Assembly: GCA_008921705.1 (NCBI GenBank)
Contig: VFFE01007669.1
Span: 1,237,782 to 1,301,781, forward strand
Reading direction: 5' to 3'
Length of the DNA stretch: 64,000 nucleotides
DNA from: Burhinus oedicnemus
Lineage: Eukaryota > Chordata > Aves > Charadriiformes > Burhinidae
Position numbers and translations under genes: made by a program. Below the pieces are notes generated by a model, which saw nothing but the letters and a program-made list of their open reading frames with translations, was not told the DNA's origin and did not search any database. This document shows positions 12,701 to 27,700 of the stretch, piece after piece (within the stretch, counting starts at the first letter, position 1; each line of letters opens with the position of its first letter).

Positions 12701-15700
12701 GAGATCTGAGCAGCTTGGAATGCAGTCAGTTTAGTATTTAAAGTTAATGGTAGGGGAAATACATAAAGAAACATAAAGAAATACATTAAAAAACATAAAA
12801 TATAAATGGATATCACTAGGTTTAAGACTTCTTTTTCACGTACTCACCCTAAGGAAAATAATGCAAATGAAAATACAAATTGGAAATCTCAAACAAAGCA
12901 AACTTTCAAGGCATTACATGAGCTAGCAAAGTTTCAGAGACTGTAATAATGCTGCTAATAATACTCTGGTACAGATTTTTTTCTTTTAAACAGAATTTTT
13001 AGCATATTATTTTCAGGTTTTACTAGATCTTTCTAAGCTTCACCAAATTTGCTTAAATCAAAACTATTTCATAAAAAAACCAAATACAGAAATAGGAAAA
13101 GAAAAACTGACCATGGCAATAGGTGACCCTATTACAGTATTTAAGGACAGATAAGGAAAATTGAAACTCAGCAGATGAGACATAATAAATCAAGGTAATG
13201 GCTTCTGAGTCTAGGAATAAAAACATGGAAAGCTATTTATCAGTGCAGTGGCTTGATAGTTATTACTGCCTGGCAAGAAAAACATTATACGTTCAATATT
13301 CTGTATGATGGAACATCATTTTGTTCTTATCTGTCTGAGCTATCATTTTAATTAGAAGCTTACTTTTCCTCTTTATTTTTCTAAACCAGCATCTACTACT
13401 TGATCACATACTTCTCTGAAAATAAATAAATAGAATTCTTCAAAAGCTATGTTAAAATTTACGGCGTGCATGAGTAGCAGCCCTCTTAATGGCTGCAATG
13501 CCGGATGTATCCTTGAATCCCCCAGGTCCACTCCTAGAGGAAAGGGATGTTTGTGTAGGAGTAGCCCAATTCAAACTCATGATTGTAAAGTAGTTTCAGC
13601 AACGGATCAACATGGAAATGGGCTTTTTAGGTGGAATTTTTAACCAAAATTTAATAAAAGAAAGTCAAACTGGCTACAAATGAGTTTATGAGGCGGGTGC
13701 CAAACCTCTTTGTATCTCTCTATAAGTTTTTACTTTAGATGTAGCAAGGAGTAATACCAACTTTTCGCCATAAATTTACTTATTTTGGTATTCATTAATA
13801 TCTGTTCAAAATAAACATGATTTCAAGTCAGCCTCATTTGGAACTTTGATTTTTGACTCAGGTTTTCTAATACAAGGACACAAATACCTTAAAACATGGG
13901 GAAACTTAAAATTACAGTTTCTTGTAAGTGAAAGGACAAAACAGAAATTATTCTCAAAATCCTCAAAGCATTTGTGTCTTGAGCTATATCTAGTATATAT
14001 GAAAGGAAATTACCAATATTTCATATAAACAGCCAAACTCCACAGATAACAATAAATAGCAATGCTATTTCATGAAATATTTCTTAAATATTTGCTGTAG
14101 ATACTTACAAAGGGGTTTTTTATGTACTTTATAAGGTCATGATACGTGCTGAAGGGAGAGTTCACACACTTATTCTTAGAGATGTCAAGTTAACAGATGC
14201 GGGAGAGGTGTCATTGACAGCGAAAGATTTCAGAACCCAAGCAAATCTTTTTGTGAAAGGTAAGTAAGTCAGTCATTTTAATTATACCATAATTAGTGTT
14301 AATGGTCCATTCATGATTCACCCTGGAATAGGATGTTAATAGACACCATATATCAAATTAGTAGGATCATACACACAATATTGGACTGGTGATAACTTTC
14401 CTGATTAGAAAAAACACTTAAAATCTTTATGCTTCACAAAAGAGCTGAGGAAAAGGGGAAATACTGGAAATGCGTCATACATGGGAGATGAATCAGTTCA
14501 TTAGGATTTCCAGGACTTCATTGCAGACTTGGACATTCCGTTGACCTCAAGATGACCCACAAAATACTGGTCTTTATGGCTCCCAATGGCTTTTTTCTGT
14601 TCTTTGGAGTATCCAGAAACCTATGAGAGCACAACTACACCATCAGTCAAGTGATATAACGTTGACTGTATACCCACTTGCACTGCTTGGAAGTTGTGTA
14701 TGGCTATGAAGTCAAAAAACTGCACACACTTCTAAGTTAGCAATTCAAGGAAAAACAAACAAAAAAATTCCTTAAGTTCAGAGTGTAAGTTCAGAGTCAC
14801 TGAGATCACAGGGATGTAGTTCAGCTAAAGAAACTGAGTTGCAAGGCTTTGTGATGTTTTGGGAGTAAAAACCTCATGGATAAGGATATCATTCAGTCTA
14901 ATTTTACAGTAGGCTGAGGAAATTAGCTGCATTAACTGAACATATTTGGGCATAAAAAAATAAAAATTAAAAAAAACCCCACTTCAGCAGAGGCGTCTAA
15001 GAGCCTTTTTGATTGGTCAGTCAAGGAAAATTAGTAAACAGTATGGCAGAGTTCTGCGCTAGCATAGGGCTGGCTATAACTTAGATCTCTTCTGTCAAAA
15101 ATCTGTTTCTTTTAGAACCCCCAGTTGAATTTACTAAACCACTTGAGGACCAGACTGTTGAAGAGGAGGCCACTGCAATACTGGAATGTGAAGTTTCCAG
15201 GGAAAATGCAAAAGTTAAATGGTTCAAAAATGGAGAAGAAATTCACAAAACCAAGAAGTATGATATAATTTCTGATGGCAGGGTCAGAAAACTCATTATC
15301 CGTGGCTGCACACTGGATGATGCAAAAACATATACCTGTGATGCTAAGGATTTTAAGACATCATGTTTTCTCAATGTAGAACGTGAGTCACTTACAAATT
15401 TCAACAAAATGTCTAAGTGCTATAAATGCTACGTACTAGTTAGTGTCTGTGACTGGCAATAATATCAATGTCAGCAAGTTATTATGCTCTACTGGAGACT
15501 TTCCTCTTCTAAAAATTTTCTGTTCTCTTATAGCTATTCGTGTTGAGTTCCTGAAACCCCTAACTGACCTTGAAGTTAAAGAAAAAGAATCTGCTCGGTT
15601 TGAATGTGAAATTTCTCGTCCAGGTGTCAAGGTCAATAATAATACTTTTTAATCTGAGTAACTCCTTCAACTGGAGCTTTTTTTTAAATTGACAACTTTA

Positions 15701-18700
15701 TTGTGTTGTTTCAAAAGAACACATAACTGAAATCTATGATGAGTATGTTAATATTAATAATCACATATTGATTTGTTCTGAAACAGGTAAAGTGGTTTAA
15801 GGATGGCATTGAAATTAGAAAAGGCAAAAAGTATGACATAATTTCCAAAGGTGCAGAACACGTTCTTGTTGTCAGTAAATGTGTCTTCGATGATGAAGCT
15901 GAATATGCCTGTGAAGCAAAAACAGCTCGAACTTCAGGCCTACTTACAGTGATAGGTAAACACAGTTTTTTGGAATCTAATCTATGAACAAGATAAAATG
16001 TTTTTTTGATGAAAGGCTTTAATCATCTTTCTAAATTCTTGTTGCAGAGGAAGAGGCTGTTTTCACAAAAAATCTTGCTGATCTTGAAGTAAACGAAAAT
16101 GACACTGTAAAATTGATCTGTGAAGTTTCAAAGCCTAATGCCGAAGTTAGTTGGTTTAAAGGAGATGAGGAGGTGCCTGATGGTGGTAGATTTGAACACA
16201 TTTCTGATGGTCGAAAGAGGATTCTTCTCATACGTAACGCTCATCCTGAAGATGCTGGCAAATACACTTGCAAGCTCCGAAGCTCTAGTACAACAGGAAA
16301 ACTTACTGTGCATGGTAAGAGAGTTACTTTGGTGGCCTTGTTGTCTGGAGAAAAAAAAAAAAATCAGTAAGAAGACACAACTTGGTTTATTCTCTTCATA
16401 AGTAAAACATAAAATCATACATATCTACAAAAATGTTTTCTTTCAGAACTTGCAGCAGAATTTCTTACCAGACCACAAAACCTTGAGGTGCTTGAAGGAG
16501 ACAAAGCTGAGTTTGTCTGTTCAGTATCCAAAGAGGCAATTACAGTACAGTGGCTAAGGGGTGACACAGTCCTAGAGCCTGGTGATAAGTATGACATCAT
16601 TTCAGATGGCAAAAAGAGAACACTTGTGGTTAAAGACTCTATTCTAGGAGATGCAGGAAAGTATACTGTCATGGTTGGTGAAGCTAAAGCTACAGCACGC
16701 TTAACAGTGATTGGTAAGCTTTATTTTATCAATGTACGGGTGCATATTTTGTTGCATTCCTTATACTACGTGATGTCCTATTTCTTCAATTTTCTCAATT
16801 TCAGAAAAACTCAGGATTATAACTCCCCTTAAGGACCAAGAAGTTAATGAGGGACAAGAAATCATCTTCAACTGTGAAGTCAATAAAGAAGGTGCCAAAG
16901 AGAAGTGGTACAAAAATGATGAGGCAATATTTGATAGTGCAAAATACATTATTGTCCAGAAGGACTTAGTTTACACTCTCAGAATCAGAGATGCACAGCT
17001 GAAAGATCAAGCTACCTATACTATCTCACTGTCAAACCAGAGGCGCGAACATGTCAAAAGCTCTGCTGCCTTAACAGTATTAGGTAAGTAACTTGCACTG
17101 TATTAAAATTATTATATCATCTTACATTCAATTTCACATCAGGATCATAAGGATGTGAATTAATCAGTTTGGGTTTTTTGTCTTAACAGAGGAGGATCTC
17201 AGAATTGTTGAGCCCCTTGAAGACATTGAGACCATGGAAAAGAAAACTGTCACATTCTGGTGCAAAGTCAATCGCCTTAATGCAACCCTCAAATGGACAA
17301 AGAATGGTGAAGAGATCACATTCAACAAGCGCATTTTGTACAAAGTTGATAAATACAAACACTCACTCATCATTAAAGACTGTGGGTTTATAGATGAAGG
17401 TGAATACACTGTTACTGCTGGACAAGACAAATCTGTTGCAGAACTTCTCATCACAGAAGCACCGGCAGACTTCATTGAACATCTCCGGGACCAGACCGTC
17501 ACTGAATTTGATGATGCTGTCTTTACATGCCAGCTTTCCAAAGAGAAAGCCAGTGTAAGATGGTACAGAAATGGAAGAGAAATCAAAGAAGGCAAAAAGT
17601 ATGTACATTTTACTATGCTTGTTAATACACTAAAGATGCTTGCTTTACTTTTTTGCTATGTCTGGAAACTAAAATACTGCTTACTTGTCTCCCCCATAAA
17701 GATACCAGTTTGAAAAGGATGGAAATCTGCACAGATTAATCATAAAAGACTGTAGACTGGATGATGAGTGTGAATATTCCTGTGGAGTGGATGACAGGAA
17801 ATCTAGGGCAAGACTTTTTGTTGAAGGTATGGGTAAAATTGAATAGAATTGATTTCTTCATTATTTAGTAATAGTAGAAACGATACACAAATAACACCAA
17901 ATGAATTGACATTTATTTCAGAAATCCCTGTTGAGATCATCCGACCACCACAAGATATTTATGAAGCTCCTGGTGCAGATGTCATCTTCATGGCCGAGTT
18001 GAACAAAGATGGTGTAGAGGTCAAGTGGTTGAGAAACAACATGATTATCGTCCAAGGTGACAAACATCAGATGATGAGTGAAGGAAAGGTCCACAGGCTG
18101 CAGGTGTGCGAGATAAAGCCCCGTGACCAAGGGGAATACAGATTTATTGCCAAAGATAAGGAAGCTAGAGCTAAGCTTGAATTAGCTGGTAAGTTGCTTG
18201 CTTTGTGTTTCTTTTATAAAATCTTAGATTATTGAATTAACTGTTTAACTAAATTGATTTTTTTTTCTTTCAAAGAGTTGAATTAAAATGAATACACAAT
18301 CAGGCTGAGACAAGTGCAGGTCTGTTAAAGAGTGTGAATTATAATTCAGGCAACAAACAGTTTTTATTATGCCACACTGATCCAACTGTTGAGGAAAATA
18401 TAGGTCACTTTCCAGTGTCTATACCAAAAAGCATGAATCGAGCTTAAAGGAGAGAGAACCTTTTCATTAGGTCACTGCAGATCTAGAACATGAAAATTAT
18501 TTTGCCTACTCATTTCGGTCATATAATACATTTAACTCCTAATTTGTCTATTTTACAGGATCAGACCAATAAAATACATTAAATTAATGTTCAAAACGCA
18601 ACTTCTTCTTCCTTGATTTTATAGGAGGACACACTACGTACCAACCAGCCTGAGCTTCTTTCTCTGGAGCAATCCAATGAGTATATGAAGGATTCACTTA

Positions 18701-21700
18701 GAACTCACACAACAGCTCCTTTTGCTTTTCTATGTTAGCTTATTTTCTGGCCACACATATATATAAATTTTTTTTAATATGTAAGTACTTATTTGTCACA
18801 TTGATCTTCCTTAGCTGCACCTAGAATCAAGACTGGTGATCAAAACCTTGTGGTTGATGTTGGGAAGCCTTTAACGATGACTGTTCCATATGATGCCTAC
18901 CCAAGAGCAGAAGCTGAATGGTTGAAAGGGGAGGAGAGTCTTCCCACAACAACTGTTGATACGACAAATGACTGTACTACCTTCAAAATTTATGAAGCAA
19001 AGAAATCAGATAAGGGAAGGTACAAGGTTATACTTCGAAACAAACATGGCCAGGCAGAAGCATTTATCAATGTAGAGGTCATCGGTAAGTATTCCCACCA
19101 TTAAAACCTTGCTTACATTTATTTAAGCCGGGGGGGGGAGGAAATAATTATAAAACGCCCTAAAATATTGTCATATCTTTGTTAGATGTTCCGGGTCCAG
19201 TTAGAAACTTGGAAGTCACTGAAACTTATGATGGTGAAGTTGGCCTCGCCTGGCAAGAACCAGAAAGTGATGGTGGAAGTAAAATAATAGGCTACGTCAT
19301 TGAAAGACGTGATATCAAGCGTAAGACCTGGATTATGGTCACTGATCATGCTGAAAATTGTGAATACACTGTTACTGGACTTCAGAAAGGAGGAGTGGAG
19401 TACCTCTTCCGTGTTAGTGCGCGGAACAGAGTGGGCACTGGTGAGCCAGTGGAAACAGAGAGACCTGTGGAAGCCAAGAGCCGATTTGGTGAGCAGAAGT
19501 TATGAAAAACTCAGTGTTTGATGTCAGTGTAAAAAAAGGCAGTACAAACTCTAAGAATAGGTAAAAAACCACATACCTTGTTTTTCCTTTTTCTCCCCAA
19601 AATAAAATGCAGAAGTTCCTGGTCCTCCTCAAAATGTAGAAGTTACTGATGTGAACAGGTTTGGAGCTACACTTACCTGGGAACCCCCTGAGTATGATGG
19701 AGGATCTCCAATTACTGGCTACGTTATTGAACTGCGTAACAGAGCTTCCATCAAATGGGAGCCAACTATGACCACTGGAGCTGATGAACTGTCAGCTGTC
19801 CTGACTGATGTTGTGGAAAATGAAGAATATTTCTTCAGAGTAAGAGCTCAAAACGTGGTTGGAGTTGGCAAACCAAGTCCTGCTACACGTGCAGTAAAAA
19901 TTATGGACCCGATCGGTAAGTGTGCAATCACTATTTGTGGTTACATTATGAGACAGGGACATTTTGGTTGTTTATATGTTATGTGTGCAGGAAAGTTCAA
20001 TTGAGAAATGTGTGCTGCAAATACCATGTACGGTTAGATTTTTTCCAACTTTTGTCTTCAAACGCATCAGAAGTACCTTGCTACCATTTGGTTCAGTAAG
20101 AACTCCAAATATTTTTGCTCTGAAATTAGATCAGCCTCAATTAAAAAAAAAGGTTTAGAAAAAGCTGTAAAAAGAGTACTTTAATGTATAGACAGCTGGT
20201 ATGCAGAACCATACTCCTTTGCCAGTTGTGAAAATGTATTTCTCTCAAATTATTTTCAGAGAGACCAAGTCCTCCCATTAACCTTGACCATTCAGATCAA
20301 ACTAAGTCATCAGTGCAGCTGACATGGGAACCTCCTCTCAAAGATGGAGGAAGTCCAGTCTTAGGCTATATTGTTGAAAGGCAAGAAGAAGGAACAGACA
20401 AGTGGATTCGCTGTAACCCAAAACTAGTACCTGCTCTTACTTTTAAGGTAAGGTGTTCTGTTCATCAACAAAGTACTCAAAATGTGTAGATCATCTTTAA
20501 TATGAGTTACTATATGATTATTTGCGCTTTTTAGGTAACTGGATTGAAACCAGGATCCAGTTATTACTACAGAGTCTCAGCAGAAAATGCAGCTGGTGTA
20601 TCTGACCCAGCGGAGGCTATTGGGCCATTAACTGCAGATGATACTTTTGGTAAGCCACGTACTATTTATTAAAGATAATTAATCAGATAAGACACACAAC
20701 TAAAGTGAATCTTGTGGGTAATATGTATATTTTTCACAAGATAACTGTAATGCCAGCTAGTATAAAGAGCCTTAGACCTTTGAGATTCTGAGCTATTTCT
20801 CCTCCATTACGAATTCTGCAGATAATTACCTGTAGTATTAGGTAGAAACCTAATAGTAGGCTGCCTGAAGAGCAAGACATGACCTTTTGTCTCCTGACCT
20901 AGCTTTGTGGAAGGAGGGAGGTAACAGAAGGAGAGAAAGGCAGAGAAGATTAAGATTAAGAAAAAAAAATCAAAGTTTTAAATTAAAGGGTAAATTAGAT
21001 CTCCTTGATAATGCTAAGCTGCCTTATCATCTCACATATTTCTGAAAAATGTTTAGCCGGGAGAGGTAGGGAGGGATAAACCACAGCTAGGCCTAGACAG
21101 CTCCAACCTTCAGGCTGAGATACGGTCAGAATCAGCCTCTCAACGCAGCTATCATTAGCCATACTCACAAATCTGAAAATATTTCATCAAATCCATTTTC
21201 CTCTTTTTCCAGTTGGACCTACAATGGACCTAAGTGCATTTAAAGATGGACTGGAAGTTATTGTTCCAGAGCCCATCAAGATCCGTGTTCCTATCACTGG
21301 CTACCCTGTGCCAACCGCCACATGGTGTTTTGGTGATCAAGTCTTAGAAGAGGGCGATCGTGTAACAGTGAAGACCACTGCCTCCTTTGCAGAACTTGTA
21401 ATCACTCCAAGTGAACGTCCAGACAAGGGAATTTATTCCTTAACATTAGAAAACCCTGTGTCATCTGTTTCAGGAGAAATTAATGTTAATGTCATTGGTA
21501 AGTGGACATGTATATATTCTAGCAATAACATACCATATTTGTATTGCTAAAATCTAATTAGGTTAATAATGTGAAATCACACAACTTTCAGTAAACCAAG
21601 TATATTAAAATATAACTAAAAACTAGAAATACATCCTCCAAAAAACCTCTTTTCTGGTTTTCAATATCCAACTTTGCTGTTTAAGGAAGAATGACTAAGA

Positions 21701-24700
21701 AGAGTAAGTCTTGTGGCAGATAGATTACATAGAGATCATCTGTCAGACTCCTATGACAAAACAATTAATACAATTCTGTGATTTCTAGCTCGTCCAAGTG
21801 CACCAAGAGAACTTAAAGTTTTAGACGTAATCAAGAACACAGTCCAGCTGTCATGGGAGCCTCCAGAAGATGATGGTGGAAGTCCAGTTACTGGCTATAT
21901 AATTGAAAAACGTGAAGTAAGCCGGAAAACATGGAACAAAGTAAGTTCATTCTTTCTCATTTTAATTTCTATTTGCTATATTGTTCCCACATGTGCTACT
22001 GAATTTTGGTAATTGCTCTTTGGAAATAAATTTTAGAAACACATTGGAGCTTTCCTTCTCTTTAGGTTATGGACCATGTTGTTGACCAAGAGTTCACTGT
22101 ACCTGACCTCATCCAAGGAAAAGAATATTTATTTAGAGTTTCTGCATGCAATAAATGTGGCCCAGGAGAACCTGCATATATTGATGAACCTGTAAATATG
22201 TCAGCACCAGCGAGTGAGTCAATTGTTTCACATTGTTGCTGATTTTCTGTTTCTGAAATCTTGCTGGTTTTCTTCAATGTAAGATGTAAAAAAAAATCTT
22301 CCTTAGACTGGTTTCTAAGACCCCATGTTTGTAATTTTTAATAGCGGTGCCTGATCCACCAGAGAATGTTAAATGGAGAAATCCAACATCAAAAGGAATC
22401 TTCCTAACATGGGAGCCTCCCAAATATGATGGTGGTGCCCGCATCAAGGGTTATCTGGTAGAAAAATCCCAACGTGGCACAGACAAGTGGGAGACATGCG
22501 GGGAGCCTGTTGTTGAAACAAAGTAAGTAAATTAAAATCAGAAGGTATATCCTTTCAACTAACTGAGCCGTCCTCACCACTTCAAATATCTGGATTTTTT
22601 TTTTTAACAAACAGAATGGAAGTAACAAAACTCAAGGAAGGAGAGTGGTATGCATATCGGGTTAAGGCTTTGAACAGAATAGGAGCTAGCAAGCCAAGTA
22701 AGCCAACAGATGATATTCAGGCCATTGATGCAAAAGGTAATTACTTAAATCACTGAATTACAATAGCTGCTTTATTTTTACCAGTCTCTGAAATACTGTT
22801 TCTATAACAATGTTTTTATTCTCTCCTAAATCAGAGGCTCCAGAAATTTTCTTAGATGTGAAGCTTCTTGCTGGACTTACTGTGAAAGCTGGAACTAAAA
22901 TTGAGCTACCAGCTAAAGTAACTGGAAAGCCTGAGCCCCAGATTACTTGGACCAAGGCTGACAAAATTTTGAGACCTGACAACAGAATCACCATTGAAAC
23001 CAAACCTAATCATTCTACAGTCACTATTACAGACAGCAAGAGGAGTGACAGCGGAACCTATATTATAGAAGCTGTAAATTCCAGTGGACGTGCTACTGCT
23101 GTTGTTGAAGTTAATGTTCTTGGTATGCATGTATTTTATGTTGTTTATAAAAATCATTAGTAATGTACTGAGGTATGCGAGCAGAACATTAACATTCACA
23201 TCTTGTCCTCTACAGATAAACCTGGTCCACCAGCTGCGTTTGATGTATCAGAAATCACAAATGAATCCTGCCTTCTGACGTGGAATCCTCCACGAGATGA
23301 TGGGGGTTCTAAAATTACCAACTATGTCCTTGAGAAAAGAGCTACAGACAGTGAAATATGGCACAAGTTGTCATCAACTATTAAGGATACAAAATTCAGA
23401 GCTACCAATTTAACTCCTCATAAAGAATATGTGTTCCGAGTCAGTGCCGAGAACATGTATGGTATTGGGGAGCCAGCACAGTGTAACCCCATCATTGCAA
23501 AATATTCATTTGGTTAGTTAACTAAATCAATGTTGTTTTTTTAAAATATTTTAACAGGGGGAAAAGAACATACATGTGATGGTTTTGGTTTTTTTAATTT
23601 ATTAATTTATACAGATCCACCAGGCCCTCCAACAGGTCTCAAGCCTACAGAGGTCACTAAAGATTCAGTCACATTAACATGGAATGAACCAGATGAAGAT
23701 GGTGGCAGCCCCATAACTGGATACTGGGTTGAAAGATATGATCCTGAGCAAGATAAATGGATAAAATGCAATAAAATGCCAGTGAAAGATACAACATTCA
23801 AGTAAGACTATAGTCAGCTTAGTCTGAAATATGTCACAGAGACATAAAAATACTACAGTAGGCTTTTAAACAAGTTTTACATTGTTCTTACTCTTTTTTC
23901 CTGGCTTTGAAAGTTTAGATCAAACTAACATCTGGTGGCATACTTTTTTTGCTAATTAGTTTTAGAGAAGAGTGTCTTTACAGAAGAGTGAATCATCTCT
24001 TTTTTTTTTTTTTTTTAATTAGAATCATAGAATAGTTTGGGTTGGAAGGGACCTGTAAAGATCATCTAGTCCAAATTCCCCTGCAATGAGCAGGGACATC
24101 TTCAACTAGATCAGGTTGCTCAGAGCCCCATCCAACCTCACTTTGAATGTTTCCAAGGATGGCACATTTACCACCTCTCTGGGCAACCTGTTCCAGTGTT
24201 TCATCGCCCTCATTAGTAAAAAATTTGCTCCTTATAGCTAGTCTAAATCTTCCCGCTTTTACTTTAAAACCATTACCCTTTGTCCTATCACAACAGGTCC
24301 TGCTAAAAACTTTGTTTCCATCTTTCCTGTAGGCCCCCTTTAAGTACTGAAAGGCCGCAATAAGGTGCCCCGGAAGCCTTCTCCTCACCAGGCTGAACAA
24401 CCCCAACTCTCTCAGCCTGTATTCATAGGAGAGGTGTTCCATCCCTCTGATCATTTTTGTGGCTCTCCTCTGGACCCACTCCATCAGGTCCATGTCTTTC
24501 CTGTGCTGAGGGCTCCAGAGCTGGATGCAGTACTCCAGATGGGGTCTCACGAGAGCAGAGTAGAATGTTATGCTTAATAATTTCTGTGCTATGTGATTAT
24601 TCATAAGACATTCTAAAATAGCAGACATAGCCATCTCAAGTATCAATTTGCCAAAATGCTGGTTTTTTTTCTCCTGATACTCATATTAACTATCAACCAT

Positions 24701-27700
24701 GTAAAAATGCAAGATGGTGCTCAAAACATTGGTTTCTGTGTCGTGGTGTACCATTTTACTGTTGACAATATACCTATTTTGAATGTTCACCATTTCAAAA
24801 TATCATTAGCAGTAATTTGGGTATTTTCAGATTTTCCAAGTAAACCGTACTATGAAGAGTAGAAAGAATAATGTTTTAGACGTGAGTTAATGTGTAGATT
24901 TGGTTTAATCAAATGTAATTTTTATTTCCAGAGTTAAAGGTCTTACAAATAAGAAGAAATATAAGTTCCGTGTCTTGGCAGAGAATCTTGCAGGACCTGG
25001 AAAACCAAGCAAGGAAACGGAGCCAATCTTAGTGAAAGACCCAATTGGTATAATAAACACATTTTTAATGGTTTAATTTAACAACAACAAAAAAATTCTT
25101 TGTTTTTAATCACATAATTAATATTGGACTCCTCTCTAGATCCACCATGGCCTCCTGGAAAACCAACTGTGAAAGATGTTGGCAAGACATCGTTATTCTT
25201 GAACTGGACAAAGCCAGAACATGACGGAGGGGCAAAGATCGAATCTTATGTGATTGAACTCTTAAAGACTGGAACAGACGAGTGGGTGAGAGTGGCTGAA
25301 GGAGTTCCCACAACTGAACACTTCCTCAAAGGGCTTATGGAGAAACAAGAATATTCATTCCGTGTAAGAGCTGTGAACAAGGCTGGTGAGAGTGAGCCCA
25401 GTGAACCCAGTGACCCTGTGCTGTGCAAGGAGAGGCTCTGTGAGTATTGTTTCAGAACATGCCGCTACTGCAGATACACTGTCTCTGTCTTTAAAAAAGG
25501 TCCATGTCTGCAGCTGTCTCCTTAGGTACCAAGTGAACTCTTGCGAGGCTTATTAAATGTTAGAATCTCCCCTGCTTCAGCTAAGAAAATACAAAGTTTT
25601 AATAGTTTTGGCGTATTCCCTGTCTTCCAAGATCTTTGATGGGGAATAGACTAACCTGTTTTACTTCCTTTTTCTATTTTACAGATCCTCCTTCCCCACC
25701 TCGGTGGCTTGAGGTTATTAATATTACTAAAAACACAGCAGATCTTAAATGGACAGTACCTGAAAAAGATGGGGGTTCCCCAATTACCAACTACATTGTA
25801 GAAAAGAGAGATGTAAGGCGAAAAGGCTGGCAGACAGTTGATACAACAGTGAAAGATACCAAGTACACGGTGAGCCCACTGACTGAAGGCTCATTGTATG
25901 TGTTCCGTGTAGCTGCTGAAAATGCCATTGGACAGAGTGACTATTGTGAAATTGAAGATTCGGTGCTTGCTAAAGATACTTTCAGTAAGTTTCAGATTTG
26001 CTTACTGAGTGATCAGTAGAAACAGCTCAAGTGTAATGGATTCCTATTCTTCTAATGTGTGTAATTTTTTCTTTAGCAACCCCTGGGCCTCCATATGCTC
26101 TTACAATAGTTGAAGTGACAAAAGGTCATGTTGATTTGAAATGGGAACCACCTAAGAATGACGGTGGCAGACCAATTCAAAGGTAAGGTCATTTTAAGCT
26201 TGCTTAGTGTTTCCTGTAGATGAAGATCTTTTCATGAATGAAGACATTTCTCTCAAAATGTTTAAATTTTAAATGGATGTATTTTGTATGAAAAAGAGGT
26301 GGATGGATGTAAAAGAGAAGCCATGTGCTCAAAGCAATTAAGGGTTTGATTTTAAAATGTGGAAATTATGCAAATATAAATAACTTAATTTGCATGAACA
26401 ATGAATGTGTGTCATCATCCTCAAAACAGCATTTAATCAAATCAGATTAAATTGAACTGTATATAAAATTAAAAAAAAAAATGCAACCATAGTCTCCAGT
26501 TCCTCCAGAGCTTTAGCCACTTAGACCCATCTACCAAGTAATATTATATTTTCCTTCTGCCTTAGTTTCTTATTCAAACTGTATACACTCAGCTAAGATG
26601 AAGCCTCATCTCTTTTCTGTGCATTCTCTTCTTTATTACCCTTTTCAAAGGCTGTTTTACTCCTTTGCATTACTCCTTCTAACTTATCCTTTTCTTTGGT
26701 TTCTAAAGTATCTGTCCTCTGAAATTCACCTTGAATGCCAGTTAGATTTTTCCTCTTTATATTTTCACTCTTCCTCTCCTTCCTAATCACAGTAAGCATA
26801 TCTTAAACTGACAACTGAAGAGATCTGCCTGAAACAACATAAGTCATTTAATTAGCATTACTTTCCCATAGCCTATGATAGGCAGAATTTTGACAGCTGA
26901 GTAACTCACAGATAATATCTACAAATATTCTCAGTTGACTAACCACCGAGATCCAAACTAGCAGAGATATAAGTATAGCTTGGAGGTTCTTTTACCTCTG
27001 CAGCTCTCTAAAACCTGAGAACACAGCAGAAGTTCAGGAATTTACTTTCAGAATTTGGTTTGTCAGTAATGTCAGCCCCATTTTATCCAAGACCTACCAA
27101 GACTACTAGGACTAAGTGGCTGATACATGAAATAAAGTTCATTGAATATGTCACCCATGACTCTCTCTGCTTTTCCATTGGACAAACTATTCTTATCTCC
27201 CTTTATCTATTTTATTGAGCAAGAAGTCTGAAGTGTTCATATGTCAACACTGATAGTATTTTCCCCAATTTATTCAGATATGTTATTGAAAAGAAAGAAA
27301 AACTAGCCACTCGCTGGGTAAAAGCTGGCAAGACAGCTGGTCCAGATTGCAATTTCAGAGTGACTGATGTCATTGAAGGTATAGATGTACAGTTCCAGGT
27401 TCGTGCAGAAAATGAAGCTGGCTGTGGTCATCCCAGTGAACCAACTGACCTCATTCATATTGAAGATCCAACAAGTAAGTAGTAGTATAATATACAGTGT
27501 ATGGATTATGGAAGCAGTGTACTGTGTAGAACAGATATTCTGAGAGAAAAATGACACAATTATTTTCCATTTCTGCAGGCCCTCCTTCACCTCCTCAGGA
27601 TTTGCATGTCACAGACGCGGGTCGAAAGCATATTTGCATTGCATGGAAACCACCTGAGAAGAATGGTGGAAGCCCGATTATTGGGTATAATGTTGAGATG

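Noticed and set aside
15534..15655. Possible read-through past the 15631 donor
   Set aside because: The continuation meets a stop at once, while the acceptor at 15786 restores the conserved Ig core V-K-W-F-K-D-G.
26593..26799. Minus-strand K/E-rich open frame in the a12 intron
   Set aside because: It arises from a pyrimidine-rich intron strand read in reverse; no start context or homology.
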